This document shows positions 40,053 to 48,794 of a stretch of DNA of 64,000 nt, one piece after another. Position numbers and translations under genes: made by a program. Within the stretch, counting starts at the first letter, position 1. Each line of letters opens with the position of its first letter. The notes below the pieces were generated by a model, which had not been told where the DNA came from, searched no databases, and worked only from the letters and a program-made list of their open reading frames with translations. The stretch comes from Betaproteobacteria bacterium (GTDB lineage: Bacteria; Pseudomonadota; Gammaproteobacteria; Burkholderiales; CAIKXV01): assembly GCA_947458265.1 (NCBI GenBank), contig CANGYF010000001.1, positions 1 to 64,000 on the forward strand. Direction: 5' to 3'.

Positions 40053-43049
40053 ATGAACGCACCCGCAAAGCCCCAGGAATTCACCGTCCACTTCCACCCG
40101 CGCCGCGGCGACGGCGCATTGGCCGACCTGCTCCGGCGCGAGATCGAAGGCGACGTGCTGTTCGACCGCTTCTCGCGCGGCCGCTATTCGACCGACGCGT
40201 CGATCTACCAGGTCGACCCGGTCGGCGTGGTGATCCCGAAGAACGAGCGCGATGCCGAGACCGCCTTCCGCATCGCGCTCGACCAGGGCATTCCGGTGAT
40301 GCCGCGCGGCGGCGGCACGTCGCAGTGCGGCCAGACCGTCGGCGCAGCGCTGGTGATCGACCTGTCGCGCCATGTGAACCAGGTGCTCGAGTTCGACAAG
40401 GACGCGCGGACGGTGTGGGTGCAGCCGGGCATCGTGCTCGACCACCTGAACGCATGGCTCAAGCCGCACGGCCTCTGGTATCCGGTCGACGTCTCCACCA
40501 GCGCGCAGGCGACCATCGGCGGCATGACCGGCAACAACAGTTGCGGCTCGCGCTCGATCCACTACGGCAACATGGTCGACAACGTGCTCGCGGTCGAGGC
40601 GCTCACGGCCGCCGGCGATGCGTTCATGTTCGACGAATCCGCACCATCGCATCCGGTCCAGCGCGGCCTGTACGACCGCGTGCAGTCGATCGTCAAGCGC
40701 GAGCTGGAGGAGATCGAGTTCCGTTATCCGGACGTGATCCGCAACGTCGCCGGCTACAACCTGAATCGGCTGGTGCAGCCGGGTTCCAACATGGCCCACC
40801 TGCTGGTTGGGTCCGAAGGTACGCTCGCCTATTCGCGCCGGATCAAGCTCAAGCTCTCCCCGCTGCCGGTGCACAAGGCGCTCGGCGTCTGCCACTTCCC
40901 GACCTTCCGCCAGGCGATGGATGCCGCGCAGCACATCGTGAAGCTGGGCCCGGTCGCGGTGGAGGCGGTCGACCGCACGATGATCGCCCTGGCACGCTCC
41001 AACCCGGCCTTCCTGCCGATCGTTGACCGCTGCGTGAAGGGCGACCCGGACGCGATCCTGCTGGTGGAGTTCGCCGGTGATGGCTCGCCCGAGAACCAGG
41101 CCGAGAACCTGCGCCGTCTCAAGCAGCTCGGCGAGCTGATGGCCGACCAGCTCGGCCTGCCCGGTGGCGTGGTCGAGATCACCGATGCCAGGCTGCAGAA
41201 GGAACTCTGGGACGTCCGCAAGGCCGGCCTGAACATCATGATGTCCATGAAGGGCGACGGCAAACCGGTGTCTTTCATCGAGGACTGCGCAGTCCCGCTG
41301 CAGCATCTCGCCGACTACACCTCTCGCCTGACCGAGGTGTTCCATCGCAACGGCACCACCGGCACCTGGTACGCGCATGCGTCGGTCGGCTGCCTGCACG
41401 TGCGGCCGATCCTCGACATGCGGCGCGAGGGTGCGGTTCAGATGCGCGCGATCGCCGAGGAGGCGATGGCGCTGGTGCGCGAGTACAAGGGCGCCTACTC
41501 CGGTGAGCATGGCGACGGCCTGGTGCGCTCGGAATGGATCGAGCCGTTCTACGGCTCTAAGCTCACCCGTGCGTTCGAGGAGGTGAAGGACCTGTTCGAC
41601 CCGCGCGGCCTGCTCAACCCGGGCAAGATCGTGCGCCCGCCGAAGCAGGACGATCGCACGCTGTACCGCTTCAAGCCCGGCTATGCGTCTGATCCGATCG
41701 AGACCGCGCTCGACTGGCGCGACGCCACCGAGGACTCCGACGCGCCCGGTGCGCGAAGCGCCGGCTTCTCCAAGGCGATCGAGGCCTGCAACAACAACGG
41801 CCACTGCCGCAAGTTCGATGCCGGCACGATGTGCCCGTCGTATCGCGCGACCGGCGACGAGCAGCACCTGACCCGTGGCCGCGCCAACACGTTGCGCCTG
41901 GCGATCTCGGGCCAGCTCGGCCCGGATGCCTTCACGTCGGAAGAGATGTACCGCACGATGGAGCTGTGCGTGTCGTGCAAGGGCTGCAAGCGCGAATGCC
42001 CGACCGGCGTCGACATGGCGAAAATGAAGATCGAGTTCCTCGGCCACTACAAGAAGAAGCACGGCCTGACCCTGCGCGACAGGCTGATCGCATTCCTGCC
42101 GCGCTATGCGCCGCTGGCCTCACGCTTCTCCGGGGTGATGAACCTGCGCAATGTGCTGCCTGGGATGGCTGCCTTGTCGGAGAAGTTCACCGGCCTGAGC
42201 GCGAAGCGTTCGCTGCCGATCTGGCACGGCCAGCCGTTCCGCGACGCCGAGGTGGCCGCCAATGGCAAGGGTGCTGCCTTAGCAGCGGCCACGGGTCGCG
42301 AAGTCGTCCTGCTGGTCGACACCTTCAACCGCTACTTCGAGCCCGAGAACGCACGCGCGGCGGTCGCGGTGCTGCAGGCTGCCGGCTACACGGTCCACAC
42401 TGCGAAGGCAGCCGACGGCGACCGGCCGCTGTGCTGCGGTCGCACCTTCCTCTCCGCTGGCCTGGTGGATGAAGCGAAAGCCGAGGCACGACGTTCGCTC
42501 GATGCACTCAAGCCCTTCGTCGAGCGCGGCGTCCCGGTGGTCGGCCTCGAGCCGTCCTGCCTTCTCGGCCTGCGCGACGAATGGCAGTCGATGTTGCCGA
42601 AGTCCGAGGCCGGCCCGGTCGGTGCAGCGGCCTTCCTGTTCGAGGAGTTCCTCGCGAACGAGCTGTCGGCCGGCCGCCTGCAGTTGCCGCTGAAGGCGAT
42701 CGAGCAGACGAAGGCCGTACTGCATGGCCACTGCCACCAGAAGTCCTTCGATGCGATGCCGGCGGTCGAGCGGGTGCTGAAGCTGGTGCCCGGGCTGTCG
42801 GTCGAGACGATCGAGTCCACCTGCTGCGGCATGGCCGGCGGTTTTGGCTACGAGGCCGAGCACTACGAGACGTCGATGAAGATCGGCGAGCTGTCGGTGC
42901 TGCCGAAGATGCGTGCGGCGTCGAAGGATGCGCTGCTGGTCGCCGACGGCACGAGCTGCCGGCACCAGATCCGCGATGGCGCGCAGCGCGGCGCGGTCCA
43001 TGTGGCGCGCGTGCTCGAGCGGGCACTGGCTGCAGGGGACGCGCGCTGA
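40053..43049 (+). CDS. FAD-linked 2-hydroxyacid dehydrogenase fused to Fe-S/CCG domains
   Basis: The 998-residue two-part enzyme has an N-terminal FAD_binding_4 domain with GGGTSQCGQTVGAALVIDLS and an FAD-oxidase C-terminal domain ending near the active-site-like GEHGDGLVRSEWIEP. A ferredoxin-like part follows with CNNNGHC...GTMCPSY and CVSCKGCKRECPTGVDMAK. Two CCG domains then appear (LCCGRTFLSAGL, STCCGMAGGFGYEAEHYE). It resembles GlcD+GlpC/YdiJ-type D-lactate, glycolate or D-2-hydroxyglutarate dehydrogenases that feed electrons to quinones or ferricytochrome. It fits a 2-hydroxyacid theme for the surrounding genes. Confidence 0.9.
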   Translation: MNAPAKPQEFTVHFHPRRGDGALADLLRREIEGDVLFDRFSRGRYSTDASIYQVDPVGVVIPKNERDAETAFRIALDQGIPVMPRGGGTSQCGQTVGAALVIDLSRHVNQVLEFDKDARTVWVQPGIVLDHLNAWLKPHGLWYPVDVSTSAQATIGGMTGNNSCGSRSIHYGNMVDNVLAVEALTAAGDAFMFDESAPSHPVQRGLYDRVQSIVKRELEEIEFRYPDVIRNVAGYNLNRLVQPGSNMAHLLVGSEGTLAYSRRIKLKLSPLPVHKALGVCHFPTFRQAMDAAQHIVKLGPVAVEAVDRTMIALARSNPAFLPIVDRCVKGDPDAILLVEFAGDGSPENQAENLRRLKQLGELMADQLGLPGGVVEITDARLQKELWDVRKAGLNIMMSMKGDGKPVSFIEDCAVPLQHLADYTSRLTEVFHRNGTTGTWYAHASVGCLHVRPILDMRREGAVQMRAIAEEAMALVREYKGAYSGEHGDGLVRSEWIEPFYGSKLTRAFEEVKDLFDPRGLLNPGKIVRPPKQDDRTLYRFKPGYASDPIETALDWRDATEDSDAPGARSAGFSKAIEACNNNGHCRKFDAGTMCPSYRATGDEQHLTRGRANTLRLAISGQLGPDAFTSEEMYRTMELCVSCKGCKRECPTGVDMAKMKIEFLGHYKKKHGLTLRDRLIAFLPRYAPLASRFSGVMNLRNVLPGMAALSEKFTGLSAKRSLPIWHGQPFRDAEVAANGKGAALAAATGREVVLLVDTFNRYFEPENARAAVAVLQAAGYTVHTAKAADGDRPLCCGRTFLSAGLVDEAKAEARRSLDALKPFVERGVPVVGLEPSCLLGLRDEWQSMLPKSEAGPVGAAAFLFEEFLANELSAGRLQLPLKAIEQTKAVLHGHCHQKSFDAMPAVERVLKLVPGLSVETIESTCCGMAGGFGYEAEHYETSMKIGELSVLPKMRAASKDALLVADGTSCRHQIRDGAQRGAVHVARVLERALAAGDAR

Positions 43050-43069
43050 GCGTTCCTCCCGCCGGCCCG

Positions 43070-44440
43070 GTGCCCGGCGGCACGGGCGGTACGGGCGGTA
43101 CGGCTGGACCGGTCACCCATCGCCAGGTATGGGCGATGGCCGGTCCGATCGTCCTCGCCAACATCTCGGTGCCGCTGCTGGGCGCAGTCGACACTGCGGT
43201 GGTCGGACACATCGGCGAAGTGCACTACATGGGCGCCGTCGCGATCGGCGCGATGCTGTTCAATTTCATCTACCACCTGTTCAACTGCCTGCGCATGGGG
43301 ACCACCGGTCCGACCGCGCAGGCGCGCGGCGCCGGCGACCATGGCGAGGTTCGGATGATGCTGGCGCGCGCATTGCTGCTCGCCGCGGTGGTCGGCGCCA
43401 CGCTGGTTGCGCTGCAGTTGCCGATCCTCGCCCTGGCGTTCTGGGCGATCGAGGCAAGCCCGCAGGTCGAGCGCTACGCGCGCGAATACTTCCTGATCCG
43501 CGTCTGGGCATTGCCGGCCGTGCTTGGCACCTACGCGATCATCGGCTGGATGTACGGCCTGCGCAATGTGCGCACGCCGCTGGTGATACTGCTGTTCACC
43601 AATGGCACGAACATCGTGCTCGACCTGCTGTTCGTATTCGGCTTCGGGATGGGGGTGGCCGGGGTGGCGGTCGCTTCCCTGGTCGCGGAGTACGCCGGGC
43701 TTGCCGTGGGGCTGTTCTACGTGCGTCGTACCCTGCGTACGCTGCCCGCCGGCGGCGCCGCCAGTCCGCTGTTCGATCCCGCGCGCCTGCGGCGGATGGT
43801 CGCGATCAACGGCGACATCGTGCTGCGCACGCTGTGCGTGGTGTCTGTGGTGGCGATCTTCATGGCGAAGAGCGCCGAGCTCGGCGACCTGCCGCTGGCG
43901 GCCAACCAGGTGCTGTACCTGTTCCTGGTGTTCACCTCGTTCGGGCTCGATGGTTTCGCCCATGCGGCCGAGACGATCCTGGGCGAGGCGGTCGGCCGGC
44001 GCGACGCCGCCGGATTCCGGCAGGGCCGGCGCAGGGTGTTCCTGTGGGCCGGCGTCGTGGGGCTGCTGACCATGCTGGTCTATGCCCTGTTCGGCACGGC
44101 GATCATCGCACTGATGACCAGCATTCCCGAGGTGAGGGCTGCCGCGGCCGAGTATCTCTGGTGGCCGGTACTGATCCCGCTGGTGTCGGTCTGGGCGTAC
44201 ATGTACGACGGCGTCTACCTCGCCGCGACGCGTACCCGGATCATGCGCAACACCGTGGTCGTTGCGTTCGTCGGCTACCTTGCGGTGCTGCACCTGGCGA
44301 TGCCGCTGTTCGGAAATGCCGGCCTGTGGGCTGCCGTCGCGACCTTCCTCGGCGTGCGAGGTGTCCTGCTGCACCTGTACCTGCCCAGGGTGGTCGCCGC
44401 CGTTTCCGGTACCACCCGGCCCGTGCTGCCCTCCAACTAG
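43070..44440 (+). CDS. MATE-family efflux transporter (DinF-like)
   Basis: The 456-residue polytopic membrane protein has about 12 spans. Its first conserved region is MAGPIVLANISVPLLGAVD then TAVVGHIG, and a second half-repeat includes ANQVLYLFLVFTSFGLDGFA and AAETILGEAVGRRD. These mark the DinF branch of MATE exporters, driven by H+ or Na+. The start is uncertain. GTG 43070 gives about 20 residues before the first helix; ATG 43136 is too close to it. The longer open frame upstream overlaps the dehydrogenase gene and is rejected. Confidence 0.87.
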   Translation: MPGGTGGTGGTAGPVTHRQVWAMAGPIVLANISVPLLGAVDTAVVGHIGEVHYMGAVAIGAMLFNFIYHLFNCLRMGTTGPTAQARGAGDHGEVRMMLARALLLAAVVGATLVALQLPILALAFWAIEASPQVERYAREYFLIRVWALPAVLGTYAIIGWMYGLRNVRTPLVILLFTNGTNIVLDLLFVFGFGMGVAGVAVASLVAEYAGLAVGLFYVRRTLRTLPAGGAASPLFDPARLRRMVAINGDIVLRTLCVVSVVAIFMAKSAELGDLPLAANQVLYLFLVFTSFGLDGFAHAAETILGEAVGRRDAAGFRQGRRRVFLWAGVVGLLTMLVYALFGTAIIALMTSIPEVRAAAAEYLWWPVLIPLVSVWAYMYDGVYLAATRTRIMRNTVVVAFVGYLAVLHLAMPLFGNAGLWAAVATFLGVRGVLLHLYLPRVVAAVSGTTRPVLPSN

Positions 44441-44654
44441 GGGCGGCTGCCTCTACCTTCGATGCCGCCGCCTGGCGTTTCGCGCTGAGGCACCGTGTCT
44501 GCAGACAGCAGTCTTCGGCAATCGCTGCTTCAGGTCGAGCGGTCCGTCAGTGGTCATGCATGCGCCGTCGCCGGGCACGGCGCCGAGGAGCTGGTGCATC
44601 CGAATATCGGCAGCCGGTTCACCTTCGGCGCCTGACCCAGGTCCATCTCCGGTT

Positions 44655-45431
44655 TCAACCGCCGCAGATCGCTGGCAGTACCTCGCCGATGGACCCCGCG
44701 ATCACCGCGTCGGCGATGTCGTCGAAGGGCGTCGGCTGTGCGTTGACGATCACCAGCTTCGCATCGAACTGCTTCGCGACCGGCACCACGCCGGCGACCG
44801 GATAGACCTGCAGTGTCGAGCCCACCGCCAGCATCAGGTCGCACTCCTGGGCGCAGCGCATCGCGCGCTCCATCACGCCCGGCTTCAGCGACTGGCCAAA
44901 CGAGATGGTGTCGCTCTTCAGGATGCCGCCGCATTCGGTGCACGGCGGATCTGCCTCGCCGGCGCGCAGCCGTTCCGCCACTTCCGTCATCGGACCGCGC
45001 CAGTCGCATTGCAGGCAGACGACGAACAGCACGGTACCGTGAACTTCGATCACCTTCTCCGGCGAATTGCCGGCCTTCAGGTGCAGCCCGTCTATGTTCT
45101 GGGTGATCAGCGCATGCAGCTTGCCGCGCGCCTCGAGTGCCGCCAGGGCCTGATGGCCGCGGTTGGGCGACGCCGCCCAGGCGGGATGCGCGAGCCGGCT
45201 CTGCCAGGCCAGTTGACGCACCTCCGGATCCGCGACGTAGTAGCGGATGTCGGACAGCTTCTCCGCCTTCGGGTTGGTGGTCCACACGCCTTGCGGCCCG
45301 CGGAAGTCGGGGATCCCGGACTCGGTCGAGATACCGGCGCCGGTGAGTACCGTCACTTTCGACGCGGCATCGATCCATGCGCGTACCCGCGCGAGGGATG
45401 CGGTGCCGCCCGCCTGCGATGGCGCCGGCAC
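44655..45431 (-). CDS. Sir2-family NAD-dependent protein deacylase
   Basis: The 258-residue sirtuin removes acyl groups from protein lysines using NAD+. NAD-binding motifs VTVLTGAGISTESGIPDFRG and ALITQNIDGLH are present. The catalytic His is in IEVHG, and a zinc site is formed by CLQC and CTEC. Later come DLMLAVGSTLQVYPVAG and VIVNAQPTPFD. The start is GTG, only 2 bases after the MDR reductase stop, so the genes are coupled. Confidence 0.92.
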   Translation of the reverse strand: MPAPSQAGGTASLARVRAWIDAASKVTVLTGAGISTESGIPDFRGPQGVWTTNPKAEKLSDIRYYVADPEVRQLAWQSRLAHPAWAASPNRGHQALAALEARGKLHALITQNIDGLHLKAGNSPEKVIEVHGTVLFVVCLQCDWRGPMTEVAERLRAGEADPPCTECGGILKSDTISFGQSLKPGVMERAMRCAQECDLMLAVGSTLQVYPVAGVVPVAKQFDAKLVIVNAQPTPFDDIADAVIAGSIGEVLPAICGG

Positions 45432-45433
45432 GC

Positions 45434-46408
45434 TCAGCGCACCCGGACCACGATCTTGCCCACCATCGCGCTCGATTCCATGCAGTCGCGCGCAGCCGGG
45501 ATCTCGTCGAAGCCGAACTCGCGGTCGATCACCGGGTCGAAGGCACCGGCCGCTATCGCCGGCATCACGTCGCGCGCGAAGCCGGCAGCTGCGGCCGCCT
45601 TCTCTTCACGGGTCAGCTTCGCGTTCGAGATGCCGAAGATCTCCAGCCGGCCGGCGTGCACTGCACCGAGGTCGATCTCGGCGCTGAGCGCGCCGTCGAC
45701 ATAGCCGACTACCGCGATCCGGCCCTTGCGTGCCGCCGCACGCACGCACTCGGCAAACTGCGTGCCGCCGACCAGGTTGACCGCGAGGTCGGCGCCATGG
45801 CCACCGGTGGCCTCCATCACCTTCGCGGCGAAGTCGGCGCCGCGGGTATTGATCGCGACGTCCAGGCCCAGCGCCTTGATGCGTTCGAGCTTGGCGGCCG
45901 AGCCGGAGGTGCCGATCGACTTCGCCCCGAGCAGCTTCGCCAGCTGCACGCAGGCCACGCCCGCGCCCGCCGACACGCCGGTGATCAGCAGCCACTCGTC
46001 CTTCGCCAGCCGACCGTAGGGCGGGTAGAGCATCTCGTAGGCGGTGATATAGGAGATCGGGATAGCTGCCGCCTGCTGCCAGTTCAGGCGCGACGGCATC
46101 GGCATCACCTGCGCGGCGTCGAGGGTCGCGTAGTCGGCGAAGCCGCCGCGTGAACGGCCGAACACCTTGTCCCCCGGCTTGCAGTTGGTGACGCCGGCGC
46201 CGATCGCATGCACGATGCCGGCCGCCTCGTTGCCGCCGATCTTCTCCGGCCCGCCATGCACCGCACCGCCGACGACCAGTTCGCCGCGGTTCAGTGCAGA
46301 GGCATGCACCTCGATGATGACTTCGCCCGGCTTCGGTTGCGGTACGGGTACCTCGCGGTATTCGAGGACGGCCTTGTGGTCACGGGTGACGATCCAGCAG
46401 GATTTCAT
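45434..46408 (-). CDS. MDR-family zinc-independent alcohol dehydrogenase/quinone oxidoreductase
   Basis: The 324-residue NAD(P)H-dependent medium-chain reductase has a GroES-like N-terminal half (EYREVPVPQPKPGEVIIEVH, GNEAAGIVHAIG). The Rossmann half has LLITGVSAGAGVACVQLAKLLGA then SIGTSGSAAKLER. The Cys/His structural zinc ligands of classical ADH are not evident, so it fits the quinone-oxidoreductase branch. Its substrate is unknown. The start overlaps the stop of a broken amidohydrolase fragment upstream (ATGA). Confidence 0.85.
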   Translation of the reverse strand: MKSCWIVTRDHKAVLEYREVPVPQPKPGEVIIEVHASALNRGELVVGGAVHGGPEKIGGNEAAGIVHAIGAGVTNCKPGDKVFGRSRGGFADYATLDAAQVMPMPSRLNWQQAAAIPISYITAYEMLYPPYGRLAKDEWLLITGVSAGAGVACVQLAKLLGAKSIGTSGSAAKLERIKALGLDVAINTRGADFAAKVMEATGGHGADLAVNLVGGTQFAECVRAAARKGRIAVVGYVDGALSAEIDLGAVHAGRLEIFGISNAKLTREEKAAAAAGFARDVMPAIAAGAFDPVIDREFGFDEIPAARDCMESSAMVGKIVVRVR

Positions 46409-46575
46409 GCGAGCTTTCCCTTCAGCGACGGTAGGATGCGCAGCGCGTTGCCACGGTCTATGGTCGTGCGCTGTGCGGTGGTGAACGGATACGCGGCGAG
46501 TTTCTCGTGCATCACGCCATGGGGCAGCACCCGCTTCGCGTCCTTCATCGTCTGCTCATGGTGCCGGAATTCAGC
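46405..46575 (-). pseudogene. C-terminal remnant of an amidohydrolase-like gene
   Basis: A minus-strand frame with no proper N-terminus reads through residues such as MKDAKRVLPHGVMHEKLAAY, then PFTTAQRTTIDRGNALRILP, and stops in an ATGA overlap with the MDR reductase start. The RGNALRILP ending is like the last helix of TIM-barrel amidohydrolase-2 family proteins. The only ATG would give 47 residues. Upstream the frame runs into cinA, so the rest of the gene is missing. A deletion that joined cinA to the tail of an old operon gene is the simplest reading; family assignment is by pattern only. Confidence 0.5.
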
Positions 46576-47098
46576 GCGCGGGTGGCAGACCTTCCAGCGT
46601 CTCGGCCAGCAGGAGCAGCGCGGCCGCTGCGAACGCCTGCATGTTTCCGAGCCGGTCGGTACTGCCGGTCTCGAGGGTGCGCGAGCGCTCGCCGATCGCG
46701 CCGGTCGTCGGGCCGAGTCCCGGCCCTGCGACCGCTACGCAGACATGGCCGGCGGCGTCGCCGTACTTGTTGCCGGTGGGGCCGGCCGCACCGGTCTCGC
46801 CCAGGCCCCAGTCGGTCTCGAAGTGGCTGCGCAGCGTCTGCGCCTCGAAGCATGCATAGGCTTCGGTCGATGCGCGCATCGTGGCCAGCCGATCGAGGTC
46901 GACCGCCTTCAGCGACACCAGCGCGTTGCGGGTATAGATCACCAGCCCGCCCCGGCAGTAGGCCGAGGCCCCGGGCACGGCCAGCAGTGCGGCGGTGATC
47001 AGCCCGCCGGCTGCCGATTCGCCTACGGCGATCGTCTGGCCGCGGGCCTTCAGTTGCACGGCCACCCGGCCGGCGTACTGCATCAGGGGTTCGATCAT
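46571..47098 (-). CDS. CinA C-terminal domain protein (NMN amidohydrolase, PncC type)
   Basis: The 175-residue stand-alone CinA-C/PncC-type protein would convert nicotinamide mononucleotide to nicotinate mononucleotide in pyridine recycling. It has TIAVGESAAGGLITAALLAV (usual ESxTGG, here ESAAGG), GGLVIYTRNALVSL and ETGAAGPTGNKYGDAAGHVC. The ATG at 47098 lies 2 bases after the upstream stop, and the longer frame overlaps that gene and is rejected. The Thr-to-Ala change in the ESxTGG motif may affect activity or mark a divergent subgroup. Confidence 0.82.
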   Translation of the reverse strand: MIEPLMQYAGRVAVQLKARGQTIAVGESAAGGLITAALLAVPGASAYCRGGLVIYTRNALVSLKAVDLDRLATMRASTEAYACFEAQTLRSHFETDWGLGETGAAGPTGNKYGDAAGHVCVAVAGPGLGPTTGAIGERSRTLETGSTDRLGNMQAFAAAALLLLAETLEGLPPAR

Positions 47099-47100
47099 CG

Positions 47101-47652
47101 TCAGTCCGTGTCGGCGGGGATGTCTGCCAGGTGGTGGCCGCTGCTCGGTCGTATCTGCAGCAGCGCGCCGGGCCGCAGCCCGAGCTGGATGCCGGTGCGC
47201 GCATCGGCGGCCTGCAGCACGATGTTGAGGTGGTTGGGGAAGTGGCACTCGTCGAATCCGACCACCGTCCCGACCTCGTGGCCGTCGATGGCCACGGCGT
47301 CGCCGCGGACCAGCACGCCGGCGCTCTCGAACTCCGCGAAGCCGAGGAACCGGCAGCGCTGCACCGTGCTGCCGGGTGCCGCAGCCGCCTCGTCGGTGAC
47401 GATCAGCTCATGCACGTCGCCGCGGCGGATGCAGCGGGTCGGCGCGGCGATCAGCGAGAACCCACGGTCGTCGCGCGACAGGTCCATCACACCCACGAAG
47501 CGTCCGCCGAACGCGGTGCGCAGGATGGCCGGCACGCCCATTTCGCCGGTGGCAAACGGGTCGCGCGATGTGTTCGGCGGGTTTCGGTGCACTGGCTTCC
47601 TGGATCGGTCCGGGGAGCCCGAAGTGTACGGCCTGTGCTGCGCTTGGTACAT
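47101..47652 (-). CDS. Uncharacterised protein, possibly DUF6917-like
   Basis: I do not recognise this 183-residue protein with certainty. The core (from about residue 38) looks all-beta. It includes AILRTAFGGRFVGVMDLS, IRRGDVHELIVTDEAAAA, LGFAEFESAGVLVRGDAVAI and GFDECHFPNHLNIVLQA, suggesting a small barrel domain. No signal peptide or membrane segment is seen. The first 37 residues are polar and may not be real; ATG 47541 is an alternative. It is immediately followed by cinA, implying an operon. Confidence 0.55.
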   Translation of the reverse strand: MYQAQHRPYTSGSPDRSRKPVHRNPPNTSRDPFATGEMGVPAILRTAFGGRFVGVMDLSRDDRGFSLIAAPTRCIRRGDVHELIVTDEAAAAPGSTVQRCRFLGFAEFESAGVLVRGDAVAIDGHEVGTVVGFDECHFPNHLNIVLQAADARTGIQLGLRPGALLQIRPSSGHHLADIPADTD

Positions 47653-47765
47653 TCCATCCCGGCGTCGGGACCGCTCCCGGTGCAGAAGACTCGAGGTCCG
47701 ACGCGCGAGGGCGCAACGGACCCACCGCCCGGCATGACCCGGACGGCCGATCCCCAGGAGGAATC

Positions 47766-48752
47766 ATGCGTAACCCGTTCTGCCGCACGGCTCTGTTCGC
47801 CGCGTCAGCGCTCGCCCTGTCCGGACTGTTCATCGCGCAGTCGGCGTCAGCGCAGGCATTTCCGTCGCGACCGATGCGCTGGATTGTCGCCGTGCCGCCC
47901 GGCAGCACCAATGACCTGATCTCGCGCCTGGTCGCGCAACGCCTCGCCGAGTCGGTCGGGCAGCCCGTGCTGGTTGACAACCGGCCGGGCGGAGCCTTCG
48001 TGATCGCGAGCGACATCATCGCGCGCGCTGCACCTGACGGCCACACGGTCGGTACGCTGCTGACCCCGCATGTGGTGAATCCGTTCGTCATGAAGGATCT
48101 GCCGTACGACACCCTGCGCGACTTCACCCCGGTGTCGAACATGGCGATCGTGCCGGGCGTGCTGACGGTGCATCCGTCTGTGCCGGCTTCTACCCTGAAG
48201 GAATTCATCGCGTACGCGAAGTCGCGCCCCGGCGCGCTCAACTACGGCGTGCCCGGGCAACTCACCTCCGGCCACCTGTCGGTCGAGATGCTGAAGGTGA
48301 TGGCGGGCATCGACGTGACCTACATTCCGTACAAGGGTGGCGCACCGGCGATCGCCGACCTGATTGCCGGCCAGATACAGCTCCTGATCAGTGGCCCGCC
48401 CGGTGTGCTCCAGCACATCAAGACCGGACGCCTGAAGGCGATCGCGACCACGGCCGCCAAGCGCTCGCCCGGGATGCCCGACACCCCGACCTTCGCCGAG
48501 TCCGGCCTGCCGAAGTACGACACCTACGAGTGGTACGGCGTGTTTGCGCCGGCCAGGATCCCGAAGGACGTGCTCGACCGCCTCGGCCGCGAGGTCGCCC
48601 GCATCGTGAAGTCGCCGGATCTTGCCGAACGGCTGGGCGCACAGGGCGCGATTCCGGTCGGGGACACGCCGGCGGAGTTCGACGCATTCATCCGGCGCGA
48701 AATGCAGGTCTGGGGAAAGATCGCGAAGCAGGTCGGGTTGAAACCCAACTGA
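47766..48752 (+). CDS. Bug-type tripartite tricarboxylate transporter receptor
   Basis: The 328-residue TctC/Bug receptor is the third in the window. It has a Sec signal peptide ending near QSASAQA, the mature start FPSRPMRWIVAVPPGSTND, and DNRPGGAFVIASDII, VTYIPYKGGAPAI and RIPKDVLDRLGREV. AGGAGG at 47756-47761 precedes the ATG; the longer frame is not supported. It stands alone, with no TctA/TctB neighbours. It converges on the lipoprotein gene downstream. Confidence 0.92.
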   Translation: MRNPFCRTALFAASALALSGLFIAQSASAQAFPSRPMRWIVAVPPGSTNDLISRLVAQRLAESVGQPVLVDNRPGGAFVIASDIIARAAPDGHTVGTLLTPHVVNPFVMKDLPYDTLRDFTPVSNMAIVPGVLTVHPSVPASTLKEFIAYAKSRPGALNYGVPGQLTSGHLSVEMLKVMAGIDVTYIPYKGGAPAIADLIAGQIQLLISGPPGVLQHIKTGRLKAIATTAAKRSPGMPDTPTFAESGLPKYDTYEWYGVFAPARIPKDVLDRLGREVARIVKSPDLAERLGAQGAIPVGDTPAEFDAFIRREMQVWGKIAKQVGLKPN

Positions 48753-48794
48753 GGCATCGTGGGTGCCGGTGTCAGCGCCGGCGTGGATGCGGCA

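Noticed and set aside
44441-44654. A short peptide gene in the spacer between the MATE and sirtuin genes
   Set aside because: A 30-residue frame exists on the minus strand, but it has no ribosome site, no recognisable family and is within the length expected by chance.
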